NCBI GenBank assembly: GCA_016707705.1
Contig: JADJHD010000011.1
Coordinates: 1 to 64,000, forward strand
DNA length: 64,000 bases
Direction: 5' to 3'
Source: Bacteroidales bacterium
GTDB taxonomy: Bacteria > Bacteroidota > Bacteroidia > Bacteroidales > UBA4417
The number at the start of each line of letters is the position of its first letter. The first letter of the stretch is position 1. The notes under the pieces were generated by a model. It had not been told where the DNA came from. It worked only from the letters and a program-made list of their open reading frames with translations, and ran no database searches. Of the stretch, positions 25,218-34,260 are shown piece by piece. The position numbers were made by a program, and so were the translations under genes.

Positions 25218-25561
25218 ATGAAAATAGTTGTCTATAAGAACTTCCATGAGCCATCTGTTAGGCTGGCAGAAGTCAATTTATTTCTCAACTTAATGCTTCC
25301 ATTTTTCAAAAATTGCTGATCTTGAATTTTCTGAATTCGGTTTATTCCAGAATAATATTTTAGACAGTTTCTAAAGGCCTTTATGAGGTAAGAGTTGAAA
25401 TTGGTAACAATATCTATCGAATATTTGCATTCTTTGATAAGGGTCAATTGGTCGTTTTAGGAAATGGATTTCAAAAGAAAACACAAAAAACACCTAAAAG
25501 GGAGATTGAAAAAGCGTTAAGAATAATGGAGGAATATAATAATGAAAAAGCAGGAAAATAA
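25218..25561 (+). pseudogene. Broken HigB/RelE-family toxin gene
   Basis: The sequence starts like phage-Gp49/HigB toxins (MKIVVYKNFHE) and ends with the typical GLYEVRVEIGNNIYRIF, VVLGNGFQKKTQKTPKREIEKAL segment, then EEYNNEKAGK and a stop at 25559-25561. Between them the frame is lost: the first frame stops about 35 codons in, and the middle (about 25265-25370) cannot be read in one frame. Total length, 344 bases, matches a normal HigB gene, so small indels rather than large deletion are responsible. The toxin is probably inactive. Its 3' end overlaps the antitoxin start by 20 bases, as in intact loci. Confidence 0.75.
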
Positions 25562-25850
25562 GAATATCACGACTTTCGATGAGCTTTTAGATACCAAGTA
25601 CGGCCCAAGAGGAACCGAACTTCGTGAAGAATGGGAACAGGAGTTTGAGGTTTTCAGGTTTGGCGTTCTGCTTGAAGAAGCCAGAAAGAAACTAGGCATG
25701 ACCCAGGAGGAACTGGCAGAAAAATGTGGGACCAATAAATCCTATATCTCCCGGATTGAAAACAATGCCAGTGATATCAGGCTCTCGACCTTACTCAAAA
25801 TCATACATCAGGGGCTTGGAGGACATCTGAAATTAACGTTGCAACCATAG
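25542..25850 (+). CDS. HigA-type antitoxin, XRE-family HTH
   Basis: This 102-residue protein has an N-terminal helical region and a C-terminal XRE helix-turn-helix (EEARKKLGMTQEELAEKCG, followed by SYISRIENNASDIRLSTL). The arrangement toxin-then-antitoxin with overlap is that of HigBA. It would repress its own promoter and bind HigB. It is intact although its toxin gene is broken, so it may persist as an orphan antitoxin or regulator. A clear match to the family; conclusion about orphan status depends on the frameshifts being real. Confidence 0.8.
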   Translation: MKKQENKNITTFDELLDTKYGPRGTELREEWEQEFEVFRFGVLLEEARKKLGMTQEELAEKCGTNKSYISRIENNASDIRLSTLLKIIHQGLGGHLKLTLQP

Positions 25851-26138
25851 CTCAGACTCTCATAGAAGGTAATGGGCATGTGTTACCAAAATCCTTTATG
25901 GAAGGATCGATATCCCTCATCATAATCCCAGCTACAGACTGAACTTTTCATCCCCACTTATTCACAATAATTATTAAAAGCCCTCCCCTGATTCTCGCCT
26001 AAATCTTTAATCTTCAGAATACTTTTATTCTCCAATGCTCGTTTCCACAACAGCTGCCTGTCGACTCAAACAATTTTGCAATGCAGTATTTCCCTATTTT
26101 TGTCTAAAATCGTTCATTCTTTCACTTATACTGTATCT
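25851..26138. other. Intergenic gap before the DUF5686 protein gene
   Basis: About 290 bases without a convincing gene. An upstream extension of the next frame to 26076 is open but lacks a signal-peptide rationale. I see no hairpin or palindrome copy and no clear TAnnTTTG element here. Confidence 0.4.
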
Positions 26139-28616
26139 ATGACCTGTAAAGGCCTTAAGCTGCTCTTTTTTGTATTGTTATTATCGATATCCGGCATCGC
26201 CCAGGATTTTGTTATCAAAGGAAAAGTACAGGATGCCGAAACACGCGAAGTGCTTGCATTCGTGAATATTCTGGCAAATGATGGCCGCTCCGGGACTTCA
26301 ACAGATATTGACGGTAAATTCACCCTCCGCTCCCCTTCAGCCATTCACAGTCTGAAACTTAGCTACGTTGGCTATGAACCGCTTGTGCAGCAGATAGAAC
26401 CAGGGATGTCGGAAGTATTGATTCGCCTGAAAAAGACTCAGTTTGAACTGGCTGAAGTGGTGGTCAGACCCGGTATCAATCCTGCACACCGAATCATCAG
26501 GTCGGTGCTGGAAAACAGGTTCATAAATGACCATGAAAAGATGAATTCCTTCTCGTATTCAACCTATGAGAAACTGACTTTCGGACCTGAAACCGATAGT
26601 ATCCCCTGGTCGGATTCAATGCTTTCAGATACCTCGGCTTTTAAAATGAAGGAGTTCTTCGATCGTCAGCATCTATTCCTCATGGAGAGTGTTACCGAGA
26701 GAAAATTCATGTATCCCGACAAGAACTACAACAAGGTTGTTGCTTCCCGGGTATCAGGTTTCGGAGATCCTCTCTTCGTATTCATGATGTCGCAGATGCA
26801 GTCCACATCATTCTATAAGGAAATCATACTGATCGGAGATAAAAACTACATCAACCCAATAAGCAACGGTACTTTCTCGAAGTATTATTTTGAGATTCAG
26901 GATACCCTGATAGAAGCTCATCCCTACGATACTACCTTCATTATTTCTTTCCGCCCGCTGATGAACACCAATTTCGACGGGTTAAAGGGTGTTGTATCTA
27001 TCAGCACCAATGAATTTGCCATTCGAAATGTAATTGCTCAACCAGCCCGTGATTTTGGTGGTATGGCCATCAAAATTCAACAGTTATACGATTTTGTGCA
27101 GGGCGACCACTGGTTCCCGATGCAGTTGAATACGGATATTATTTTCCCAAAAGCCATCGGACGCGGTAGCATCGAATTTAGTACCGGTTCGGGTTCAAAG
27201 GATTCAACCCATCAGGATCTCGTGGGACGTGGGAAAAGCTATATCTCCGACATACGCCTTAACCCACCGCTTCGTAGAAATGAATTCGGATTTGTGGACG
27301 TGGATGTTATGCCTGATGCTTACCGAAAACCTGAGGTGGTATGGAATTCTTTCCGTTCTGACAGCCTCAGTCGCCGCGATCTGAATACCTATCGCATTAT
27401 CGACAGTATCGGGAAAGTAAACAATTTCGACCGAATGGGCTATAAGCTGGATGCACTGCTCAACGGGAAAATTCCAATTGGTCCACTTGATCTGGAACTG
27501 GATAAGCTAGGCAGGGTTAATTTACATGAAGGCTTGCGTCTGGGTGTCGGATTGCATACCAATGATAAGTTATCCACATACTTCCAGCTGGGAGGATATG
27601 GCGCCTATGGATTCAGGGATAAACAATTCAAGTACGGCGGAAACTTGTTGGTCTGGATTAACCGCCTTCAGGATGCAAAGATCAGACTGGAGCTTTCGGA
27701 CGATGTGGATGAAGCTGGTGCTGAAAATCCTTTTCAGGGAGGAAGAAGCTTGACGGATCTGTCGCAGATACGGGAGCTTCTGGTAAGGAAAATGGATCAT
27801 AATACAAGGCAGCAGATTTTTATTGGTACCAGACTTCTGAAATATGCCAGTGTTGATCTTGGTTTATCAAGGAATTATAGCCGTCCTTTATACGACTACA
27901 GCTATGTAGGCAACAGAAACGGAGACCTGATTGTTTCCTCAAATGAGTTCCATTTCACTGAGGCATCATTGCTCGTCCGCTACGCATATGGTGAGAAGTT
28001 CATCAGAAACACCCGTTCAATCATTTCGATGGGAACCACTTATCCTGTTTTCTGGATTTACTACGGACATGGGCTGAATACGCTTGGCGGAGGTGAATAC
28101 AATTATAACCGGGTCATGTTTAAGGCGAAAAAGACTTTTACCTTTAAATACCTGGGAAGCACTACCCTGACATTCTTCGCGGGAATGGTTGACAGGGATG
28201 TTCCCTATCCTGCACTTTTTAATGCAGTAAGTGACTATACATCCTTCACATTCTATTCACTCAATAGTTTTGCGACAATGAGGATGAATGAATTCGCTTC
28301 CGACCGTTATGCCAACCTGTTCTTTACCCACGATTTCAGGCAGCTTCTGTTCAGATCGAAACATTTCAATCCCCGCCCGGCAATCGTAACCAATATTGGA
28401 ATCGGTTATCTGTCGGAGCCCGAAAATCATCTGGGAATCAGTCTTAAAGGTTATGAAAAAGGCTATGTGGAATCCGGATTGCTGATTAATAATCTTCTGA
28501 ATTTAGGCATTACCCGTCTTGGCTTCGGTTCTTTCTATCGTTATGGTCCTTATACCTTGCCAAACTGGAAGGACAATCTGGCCTTTAAGCTGACGCTCGG
28601 CTTTAACTTACCATAG
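26139..28616 (+). CDS. DUF5686/carboxypeptidase-like regulatory domain outer-membrane protein
   Basis: The ATG at 26139 (MTCKGLKLLFFVLLL) gives a signal peptide ending near GIAQ. The 825-residue product begins with a carboxypeptidase-like regulatory (CarboxypepD_reg) domain, VIKGKVQDAETREVLAFVNI to LKLSYVGYEP, followed by a long region rich in amphipathic strands that ends in a phenylalanine-containing beta-strand near the C-terminus. This is the DUF5686 layout: an outer-membrane beta-barrel with an N-terminal plug-like domain, restricted mainly to Bacteroidota. It is not a SusC homolog, since no TonB box or plug is evident. Role unknown. Confidence 0.8.
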   Translation: MTCKGLKLLFFVLLLSISGIAQDFVIKGKVQDAETREVLAFVNILANDGRSGTSTDIDGKFTLRSPSAIHSLKLSYVGYEPLVQQIEPGMSEVLIRLKKTQFELAEVVVRPGINPAHRIIRSVLENRFINDHEKMNSFSYSTYEKLTFGPETDSIPWSDSMLSDTSAFKMKEFFDRQHLFLMESVTERKFMYPDKNYNKVVASRVSGFGDPLFVFMMSQMQSTSFYKEIILIGDKNYINPISNGTFSKYYFEIQDTLIEAHPYDTTFIISFRPLMNTNFDGLKGVVSISTNEFAIRNVIAQPARDFGGMAIKIQQLYDFVQGDHWFPMQLNTDIIFPKAIGRGSIEFSTGSGSKDSTHQDLVGRGKSYISDIRLNPPLRRNEFGFVDVDVMPDAYRKPEVVWNSFRSDSLSRRDLNTYRIIDSIGKVNNFDRMGYKLDALLNGKIPIGPLDLELDKLGRVNLHEGLRLGVGLHTNDKLSTYFQLGGYGAYGFRDKQFKYGGNLLVWINRLQDAKIRLELSDDVDEAGAENPFQGGRSLTDLSQIRELLVRKMDHNTRQQIFIGTRLLKYASVDLGLSRNYSRPLYDYSYVGNRNGDLIVSSNEFHFTEASLLVRYAYGEKFIRNTRSIISMGTTYPVFWIYYGHGLNTLGGGEYNYNRVMFKAKKTFTFKYLGSTTLTFFAGMVDRDVPYPALFNAVSDYTSFTFYSLNSFATMRMNEFASDRYANLFFTHDFRQLLFRSKHFNPRPAIVTNIGIGYLSEPENHLGISLKGYEKGYVESGLLINNLLNLGITRLGFGSFYRYGPYTLPNWKDNLAFKLTLGFNLP

Positions 28617-28735
28617 TTAATTCGATTTCGATCTGATTCCCATGAGGTGAAACATCCTCAATTCCATGCTATTATTGATTTGCAGAGCGAATATTAGAAG
28701 CGCTCTAAATATGCGACATTTCTCTATGTTTCATT

Positions 28736-28764
28736 TTGTAATGATATAAAACAATTTACATTTG
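28736..28764 (+). promoter_or_regulatory. Promoter of the Rh-type channel gene
   Basis: A TTG at 28736-28738 and TACATTTG at 28757-28764 are separated by 18 bases, close to the Bacteroidota -33/-7 pattern. The transcript would have a leader of about 120 bases before the ATG at 28891. Confidence 0.55.
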
Positions 28765-28890
28765 CCACCAAAATTGGGGCTTTTTATTTAGCGGTCTCTG
28801 CTCAGAATCTCTTGAATTTGCTCTGAATACTCCCAGCCTTCAGAAAGTTACCCTTTCGGTTCGATAAGATTTATAACTAAAAATAGAGTC

Positions 28891-30084
28891 ATGAAATTAT
28901 TTACCCAATCAGGCCGGTTTATCGCAACCCTCGCCCTGCTTCTTGGAGCCACCGCAAGTTCACAGGCACAGGAAGCCAACCTCGTAACCAATATCCTGGA
29001 AATTCAGCAATATGAACGTGCCATTCACATTATGGCCATGTTGCTGATCGGTTTCGGATTCCTTATGGTATTCGTCCGGAAGTATGGCCGTTCTGCACTT
29101 ACCGCAACCTTCCTCCTTGTTGCCACCTCATTGCCAATCTATTTCCTGATGAGTGATTTTGGAGTTATGGGAGAAGGAAAGAGTGAGATTCAGAAACTTA
29201 TCCTGGCTGAATTTGCTGCTGCCAGTCTTCTGATTGCTGCCGGTGCCCTGCTCGGTCGTCTCAAAATGCATCAGTATATTATTCTGGGACTGATTTTCGT
29301 TCCGATCTACAAATTCAATGAATGGCTGGTGGTTGAAAATGCATTGGGTGTTTTGAAACAAGGTGTTACCGATACCGGAGGATCCATTGTGATTCATGCT
29401 TTCGGCGCCCTTTTCGGACTCGGTGCTGCCATCGCCATGACAACCAAAAAGGAAATTGAAAAACCTATTGAGTCGGATGCTACCAGCGACAGGTATTCAG
29501 TCCTGGGAAGCATGGTCCTCTGGGTTTTCTGGCCAAGCTTCTGTGCAGCCCTTGTTCCTGTTGAAGCCATCCCGCACACCGTTGTGAATGTCTTTCTGGC
29601 TCTTTGCGGATCTACTCTCATTACCTACGTACTATCCATGACCCTGAGGGGAAAGATTCATATTGCCGATATCGCCAATGCTGCCCTTGCAGGTGGTGTT
29701 GCAATCGGCTCCACTTGCGATCATGCAACACATGGTGCTGCTATTTTCATCGGAGTACTCGCCGGTGCTGTTTCAACCATCGGATTTGTCCTGGTTCAGG
29801 ATAAACAGAAGTACCTGCTCAAGGCTGTTGATACATGCGGTGTAACAAACCTTCACGGATTGCCCGGCTTAATGGGTGGTTTTGCTGCAATTGCCGTGGT
29901 GACCGGCATTGATACTGCAAGTCAGCTCTCAGGTATACTGATCACTGTTGTAGTTGCCCTCTTCGTTGGATTCTTCACCGGAAAGGTCTTAAATCTCTTC
30001 GGCAGGAAAGAAAGGGCTTATGAGGATGTTGAGGAGTTTGTTGATGCTGAGGAAATCGTGATGGAGACCACAATGGTCAACTAA
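28891..30084 (+). CDS. Rh-type ammonium channel (Amt/Rh superfamily)
   Basis: The 397-residue protein begins with a signal peptide (cleavage near SSQA) and has about eleven hydrophobic segments. Motifs resemble Rhesus-type channels more than AmtB: GFGFLMVFVRKYG, D161 in DTGGSIVIHAFGALFG, and DTCGVTNLHGLPGLMGG. The pore histidines of the superfamily are present as H169 and H322, and the conserved aspartate is D161. It should conduct NH3 (or ammonium, and possibly CO2) across the inner membrane. The C-terminus is acidic. No glnK gene accompanies it, unlike most amtB loci. Family assignment is good; physiological substrate inferred. Confidence 0.8.
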   Translation: MKLFTQSGRFIATLALLLGATASSQAQEANLVTNILEIQQYERAIHIMAMLLIGFGFLMVFVRKYGRSALTATFLLVATSLPIYFLMSDFGVMGEGKSEIQKLILAEFAAASLLIAAGALLGRLKMHQYIILGLIFVPIYKFNEWLVVENALGVLKQGVTDTGGSIVIHAFGALFGLGAAIAMTTKKEIEKPIESDATSDRYSVLGSMVLWVFWPSFCAALVPVEAIPHTVVNVFLALCGSTLITYVLSMTLRGKIHIADIANAALAGGVAIGSTCDHATHGAAIFIGVLAGAVSTIGFVLVQDKQKYLLKAVDTCGVTNLHGLPGLMGGFAAIAVVTGIDTASQLSGILITVVVALFVGFFTGKVLNLFGRKERAYEDVEEFVDAEEIVMETTMVN

Positions 30085-30239
30085 TCGGTTTTCCTTTCCA
30101 AAATCTCTGCCGGACTGCCATCTGTAGTTTCAAGAGTATAATTTTGTAAGTTTATTTCCCGGAATTAACCTGGTCTTCTTTTGAATAACTAAGCGTTATT
30201 TGCAAGAAGATCAGTCTTTTACCAATTAACTTTGATTCA

Positions 30240-32255
30240 ATGAAAGACATTCAAGCAGCAGATTTCAGGAATTCAATTCTTGCTGGGATACCTTCCGCAC
30301 TTCCCGAAGCACCTGCATTTGATCCTGAAGTAAATCATGCTCCCGTCCGTAAGGAGATTCTCAGCCCCGTTGAAAAGGAACTTGCTGTCAGGAATGCATT
30401 GAGATATTTCGATCCTTCTCTTCATGCAATTCTTGCCCCTGAATTTGCTCGGGAATTGAAAAAATATGGCCGCATCTATATGTACAGGCTCAGGCCTGAA
30501 TATAAAATGTATGCCCGTCCGATTGAGGAATATCCTGCAAAATGCAAGCAGGCTGCAGCTATTATGCTGATGATTCAGAATAATCTGGACCCAGCCGTTG
30601 CACAACATCCTCACGAACTGATTACCTATGGTGGAAATGGTGCAGTCTTCCAGAACTGGGCCCAGTACCTGCTTACCATGCAGTACCTTTCGCAGATGAC
30701 AGATGAGCAAACCCTAGTGATGTACTCAGGTCATCCAATGGGCTTGTTTCCCTCTCATAAGGATGCCCCGAGAGTGGTGGTTACAAATGGCATGGTGATT
30801 CCAAACTATTCGAAGCCCGACGACTGGGAGAAATTCAATGCCCTTGGTGTTTCGCAGTACGGACAAATGACTGCCGGTTCCTATATGTATATCGGTCCGC
30901 AGGGCATTGTGCATGGGACCACAATTACAGTGCTGAACGCAGGCCGAAAGATTGAAAAGGGAAATGAAGGACTGGCCGGCAAACTGTTTGTGACTTCCGG
31001 ATTGGGAGGAATGTCAGGCGCTCAGCCAAAAGCAGCTGTTATTGCAGGGGCAATTGGTATAGTTGCTGAAATCAATCCAAAGGCAGTACTTACCCGACAT
31101 TCACAGGGATGGGTGGATGAGGTTTTCTCAGATCTGGATGCTCTGATTGAAAGAGTTAAGGCAGCTAAATCAGATAAAAAAGCGGTTTCCATTGCATTCC
31201 AGGGCAATATTGTGGATTTGTGGGAACGGCTTGCTGATGAAAATTTGGAGGTTGAACTTGGTTCTGACCAGACTTCCCTGCATAATCCATGGGCAGGTGG
31301 TTATTACCCTGCCGGACTCAGTTTCGAGGAATCGAAACAGATGATGGCTGCCGAACCTGATAAGTTCAGGGAAAAGGTGCAGGAATCCCTTCGTCGTCAT
31401 GTTGCAGCAATCAACAGACTTACAGCTAAGGGCATGTACTTCTTTGATTATGGAAACGCTTTCCTTTTGGAGTCCTCAAGAGCCGGAGCTGATATCATGC
31501 TGCCCGATGGCAATTTCCGCTATCCATCCTATGTTCAGGATATTATGGGTCCAATGTGCTTCGATTTTGGCTTTGGCCCTTTCCGCTGGGTTTGTACCTC
31601 AGGAAATCCCGCCGACCTGGATAAGTCGGATCAGATTGCAATGAAGGTGCTTGAAAAACTTGCTTCTGAGTCACCAACAGAGATAATGCAGCAGATGCAT
31701 GACAATATCCGCTGGATTCGTGAGGCCAAGCAGAATAAGCTCGTTGTGGGTTCTCAGGCACGCATTCTCTACGCCGATTGTCTGGGCAGAACCAAAATAG
31801 CTGAAGCTTTCAATAAGGCTATTAAGGATGGTGAAATTAGTGCTCCTATTGTTTTAGGCCGCGACCATCACGATGTTTCAGGTACCGATTCGCCTTATCG
31901 CGAAACTTCCAATATATATGATGGCTCCCGCTTCACAGCGGATATGGCGGTTCAGAATGTGATTGGCGACAGTTTCAGGGGTGCCACATGGGTGAGCCTG
32001 CATAATGGAGGCGGAGTCGGCTGGGGTGAGGTTATCAATGGTGGATTCGGGATGTTGCTGGATGGCTCCGCCGATGCCGATCGCCGCCTGAAGAATATGC
32101 TGCACTGGGATGTAAACAATGGTATTGCCCGCAGAAGCTGGGCCAGAAATGAAGGAGCCATGTTTGCAATCAAACGCGCCATGCAGGAAGAACCAGCTCT
32201 TAAGGTTACACTGCCAAATCTGGTTGATGATTCTCTGCTCAAATCCTTGTTTTAG
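30240..32255 (+). CDS. hutU: Urocanate hydratase
   Basis: This 671-residue enzyme converts urocanate to imidazolone propionate, the second step of histidine degradation, using NAD as an electrophilic cofactor. Recognisable blocks are ITYGGNGAVFQNWAQY, MYSGHPMGLFPS, SQYGQMTAGSYMYIGPQGIVHGTT (split in the sequence by no gap), GGMSGAQPKAA for NAD binding and the active-site cysteine in GPFRWVCTSGNPADLD. It is longer than Pseudomonas HutU (about 557), as usual for the Bacteroidota form. No hutH, hutI or ftcD is seen beside it. Cytoplasmic. A strong terminator follows. Confidence 0.9.
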   Translation: MKDIQAADFRNSILAGIPSALPEAPAFDPEVNHAPVRKEILSPVEKELAVRNALRYFDPSLHAILAPEFARELKKYGRIYMYRLRPEYKMYARPIEEYPAKCKQAAAIMLMIQNNLDPAVAQHPHELITYGGNGAVFQNWAQYLLTMQYLSQMTDEQTLVMYSGHPMGLFPSHKDAPRVVVTNGMVIPNYSKPDDWEKFNALGVSQYGQMTAGSYMYIGPQGIVHGTTITVLNAGRKIEKGNEGLAGKLFVTSGLGGMSGAQPKAAVIAGAIGIVAEINPKAVLTRHSQGWVDEVFSDLDALIERVKAAKSDKKAVSIAFQGNIVDLWERLADENLEVELGSDQTSLHNPWAGGYYPAGLSFEESKQMMAAEPDKFREKVQESLRRHVAAINRLTAKGMYFFDYGNAFLLESSRAGADIMLPDGNFRYPSYVQDIMGPMCFDFGFGPFRWVCTSGNPADLDKSDQIAMKVLEKLASESPTEIMQQMHDNIRWIREAKQNKLVVGSQARILYADCLGRTKIAEAFNKAIKDGEISAPIVLGRDHHDVSGTDSPYRETSNIYDGSRFTADMAVQNVIGDSFRGATWVSLHNGGGVGWGEVINGGFGMLLDGSADADRRLKNMLHWDVNNGIARRSWARNEGAMFAIKRAMQEEPALKVTLPNLVDDSLLKSLF

Positions 32256-32310
32256 TAATTCTCGGACAGGATTCCACAATTGGGAATATATAATCAAAAT
32301 GTATATAAAT

Positions 32311-32343
32311 GAAAATGCTGTCCCGTATTAGGACAGCATTTTC
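32311..32343. terminator. Strong bidirectional terminator after hutU
   Basis: A perfect 13-bp stem GAAAATGCTGTCC/GGACAGCATTTTC with a 7-base loop lies between the convergent hutU and Omp28-like genes. A and T runs at the stem base allow it to act in both directions. Confidence 0.85.
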
Positions 32344-32365
32344 ATTATTAAAAAGTCTGAACGTC

Positions 32366-34063
32366 TTATTTTACAGTAATCTTCTGATTGAAAGTCTTGT
32401 CACCTGCAACCATCTGAACGGTATAGATACCTGCTGCAAGCTTCGAGCAATCCAGCATTACTTCATGATTTCCGCTTCCGTAGGAAGTTGAAGGCATGCT
32501 CAGGACGGCTTTTCCCTGCATGTTGAAAATGGAGATCTCAACTGTTTCAGGGATATAGTTGGTGAAGGAAAGAGTAGCTGATTCATCAACCGGATTAGGA
32601 TAAACCGAGAACACTACAGGATTCTTATCCTCAGGCAAGCCAACTCCGGATGCAGAGTAGAACTGGGCACTTTCCTTGCTTTTAAAGGCTGCACCTCCGA
32701 TTATGATTACGCTTCCGCTTTTCAGCTGATAGTGTCCGTTTCCGGTTGTTCCGCAGCAAATGCCATTTCCTCCGGCATCATAAATATTAAACTGGTAACA
32801 GGTGCCAAAACCAAGCGGGATATTGATTGTATAGGTGTGAATCTTGTCAGGATAAGGACCGCCACTGGCCAGAATATTTCCACTGTTATCTCTTACATCC
32901 CATGTTGTTTCTTCAGGGTAGTTGTCAGTCTTCAGAATCAGTGTAGCCTCTGTTCCGGCCTGCACTGCAGCAGTGAATGTCTTGGTGACTGTGTCATTTT
33001 TGGTGTAGTTGTCACCACTGCCGTTTGTGCCGTCAGTATAGATGAGCATGGTATTATTGTTCTCAAGTCCAAAGGCATAGGCAGGAAGTTGAACAGTAGC
33101 TTCCTGAAGGAATCCCAGGTTGCCGGTCCAAGGGTAATCCATTATAGCTCCTGAATTAACCTTGTAGTGGAAAGTTACCGAGGTTAGCGGTTGTGAGCCT
33201 GTATTGCGGAACTTTACAACCGGTGCCAGACTGCTTACACAATAGGTTGGTAGGAAATCCTGAACAGAGGTAACTTCAATATCATTGGCATAAACGCCTG
33301 AAATTGGGGTTGCTGAAGTAATCGCACCCTGCTGAACAGCTTTGTTCTGGGTATTCTGAACGAATCCAAGTACATTTAGTTCGCTGAGTGAAGTGATATT
33401 CGCAAGTTTCCAACCAAGCTTGTAAACGAAATAATCTCCGGGCTGATAAGAGGAGGAAAGAGGAGTACCTGCGGCTGAAGGCAGCATCTTCCTCATTACA
33501 TTGTAGAAATCCTTTTCTCCATTTGAACCAGGAGGAGAATTATAGTGAATATGCTTCTCAAGCACGATGAGCTGGCAAACCAGGTTGCCACTGACAGCTG
33601 CAGTGCATTTTCCCAGAACTGTCACATATATGGAATCGTTGGCCGGTGAAAGCTGCTGATTGATATACAGTTCAAAAGGGGATGGAACAGCATACTGTGT
33701 ATTAATCATGTTTTGGGTGATGCATGCGGGAGCACCTGCATATCCTCCACTGCAATTAGGAATAGTAACACCATCCATTACGCAGGAAGGCACAAAGTTG
33801 AAACCATATAAGCCGATTCTGGCCTGCATATCTGTTGGATTGGCAAGATACATCGGATCATTGGGTCCGGGGAAATTCCAATGGTAGGTTACATAGCTGC
33901 ACTTGGAAGTATTTGCATTCATTAATGCCTGGAAAGCCGGATTCTGTGACGCACATGGACTACAGCTCGCGTTGGTGAATTCTTCAAAAACTACTAAGCG
34001 CTGTGACTGACTGTATCCCAGAATGGACATACCAAGAAATAGAAGGAGAAAGAGTTTTTTCAT
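32366..34063 (-). CDS. Omp28-related T9SS-sorted protein with thioredoxin-like domain
   Basis: The start at 34063 (MKKLFLLLFLGMS) gives a signal peptide cleaved near GYSQ; the frame extends further but without purpose. The 565-residue product opens with a thioredoxin-like segment with a CxxC pair (C34, C37) in FTNASCSPCASQNP, as in Omp28-family proteins. A central beta-rich region follows, and the last 75 residues form a type A C-terminal sorting domain (SVYPNPVDES to TFNQKITVK). It should therefore cross the outer membrane through the type IX secretion system. Exact role unknown. Confidence 0.8.
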   Translation of the reverse strand: MKKLFLLLFLGMSILGYSQSQRLVVFEEFTNASCSPCASQNPAFQALMNANTSKCSYVTYHWNFPGPNDPMYLANPTDMQARIGLYGFNFVPSCVMDGVTIPNCSGGYAGAPACITQNMINTQYAVPSPFELYINQQLSPANDSIYVTVLGKCTAAVSGNLVCQLIVLEKHIHYNSPPGSNGEKDFYNVMRKMLPSAAGTPLSSSYQPGDYFVYKLGWKLANITSLSELNVLGFVQNTQNKAVQQGAITSATPISGVYANDIEVTSVQDFLPTYCVSSLAPVVKFRNTGSQPLTSVTFHYKVNSGAIMDYPWTGNLGFLQEATVQLPAYAFGLENNNTMLIYTDGTNGSGDNYTKNDTVTKTFTAAVQAGTEATLILKTDNYPEETTWDVRDNSGNILASGGPYPDKIHTYTINIPLGFGTCYQFNIYDAGGNGICCGTTGNGHYQLKSGSVIIIGGAAFKSKESAQFYSASGVGLPEDKNPVVFSVYPNPVDESATLSFTNYIPETVEISIFNMQGKAVLSMPSTSYGSGNHEVMLDCSKLAAGIYTVQMVAGDKTFNQKITVK

Positions 34064-34260
34064 ATCAGATTTTTTTTGAGGCTTGAAGGTTACAAATATC
34101 TGCATAATTATTATGCAAACAGGTAGATACAAGTTTTGTGCTCAACTTTTTAAAAAAAATATCTAAGTATTCCATGGGTAATAGTTTTGATAGTATCTTT
34201 GGTATCTGATTAGGTATAACTCTCAGCAAAACAATCCTCTGTCCATAAATCTTCCGAATT

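Noticed and set aside
25232..25447. 71-residue minus-strand frame in the HigB region
   Set aside because: The plus strand shows clear HigB remnants across this stretch, which explains the sequence better.
30273..30710. 145-residue minus-strand frame opposite hutU
   Set aside because: It is antisense to a conserved enzyme gene and lacks any motif.
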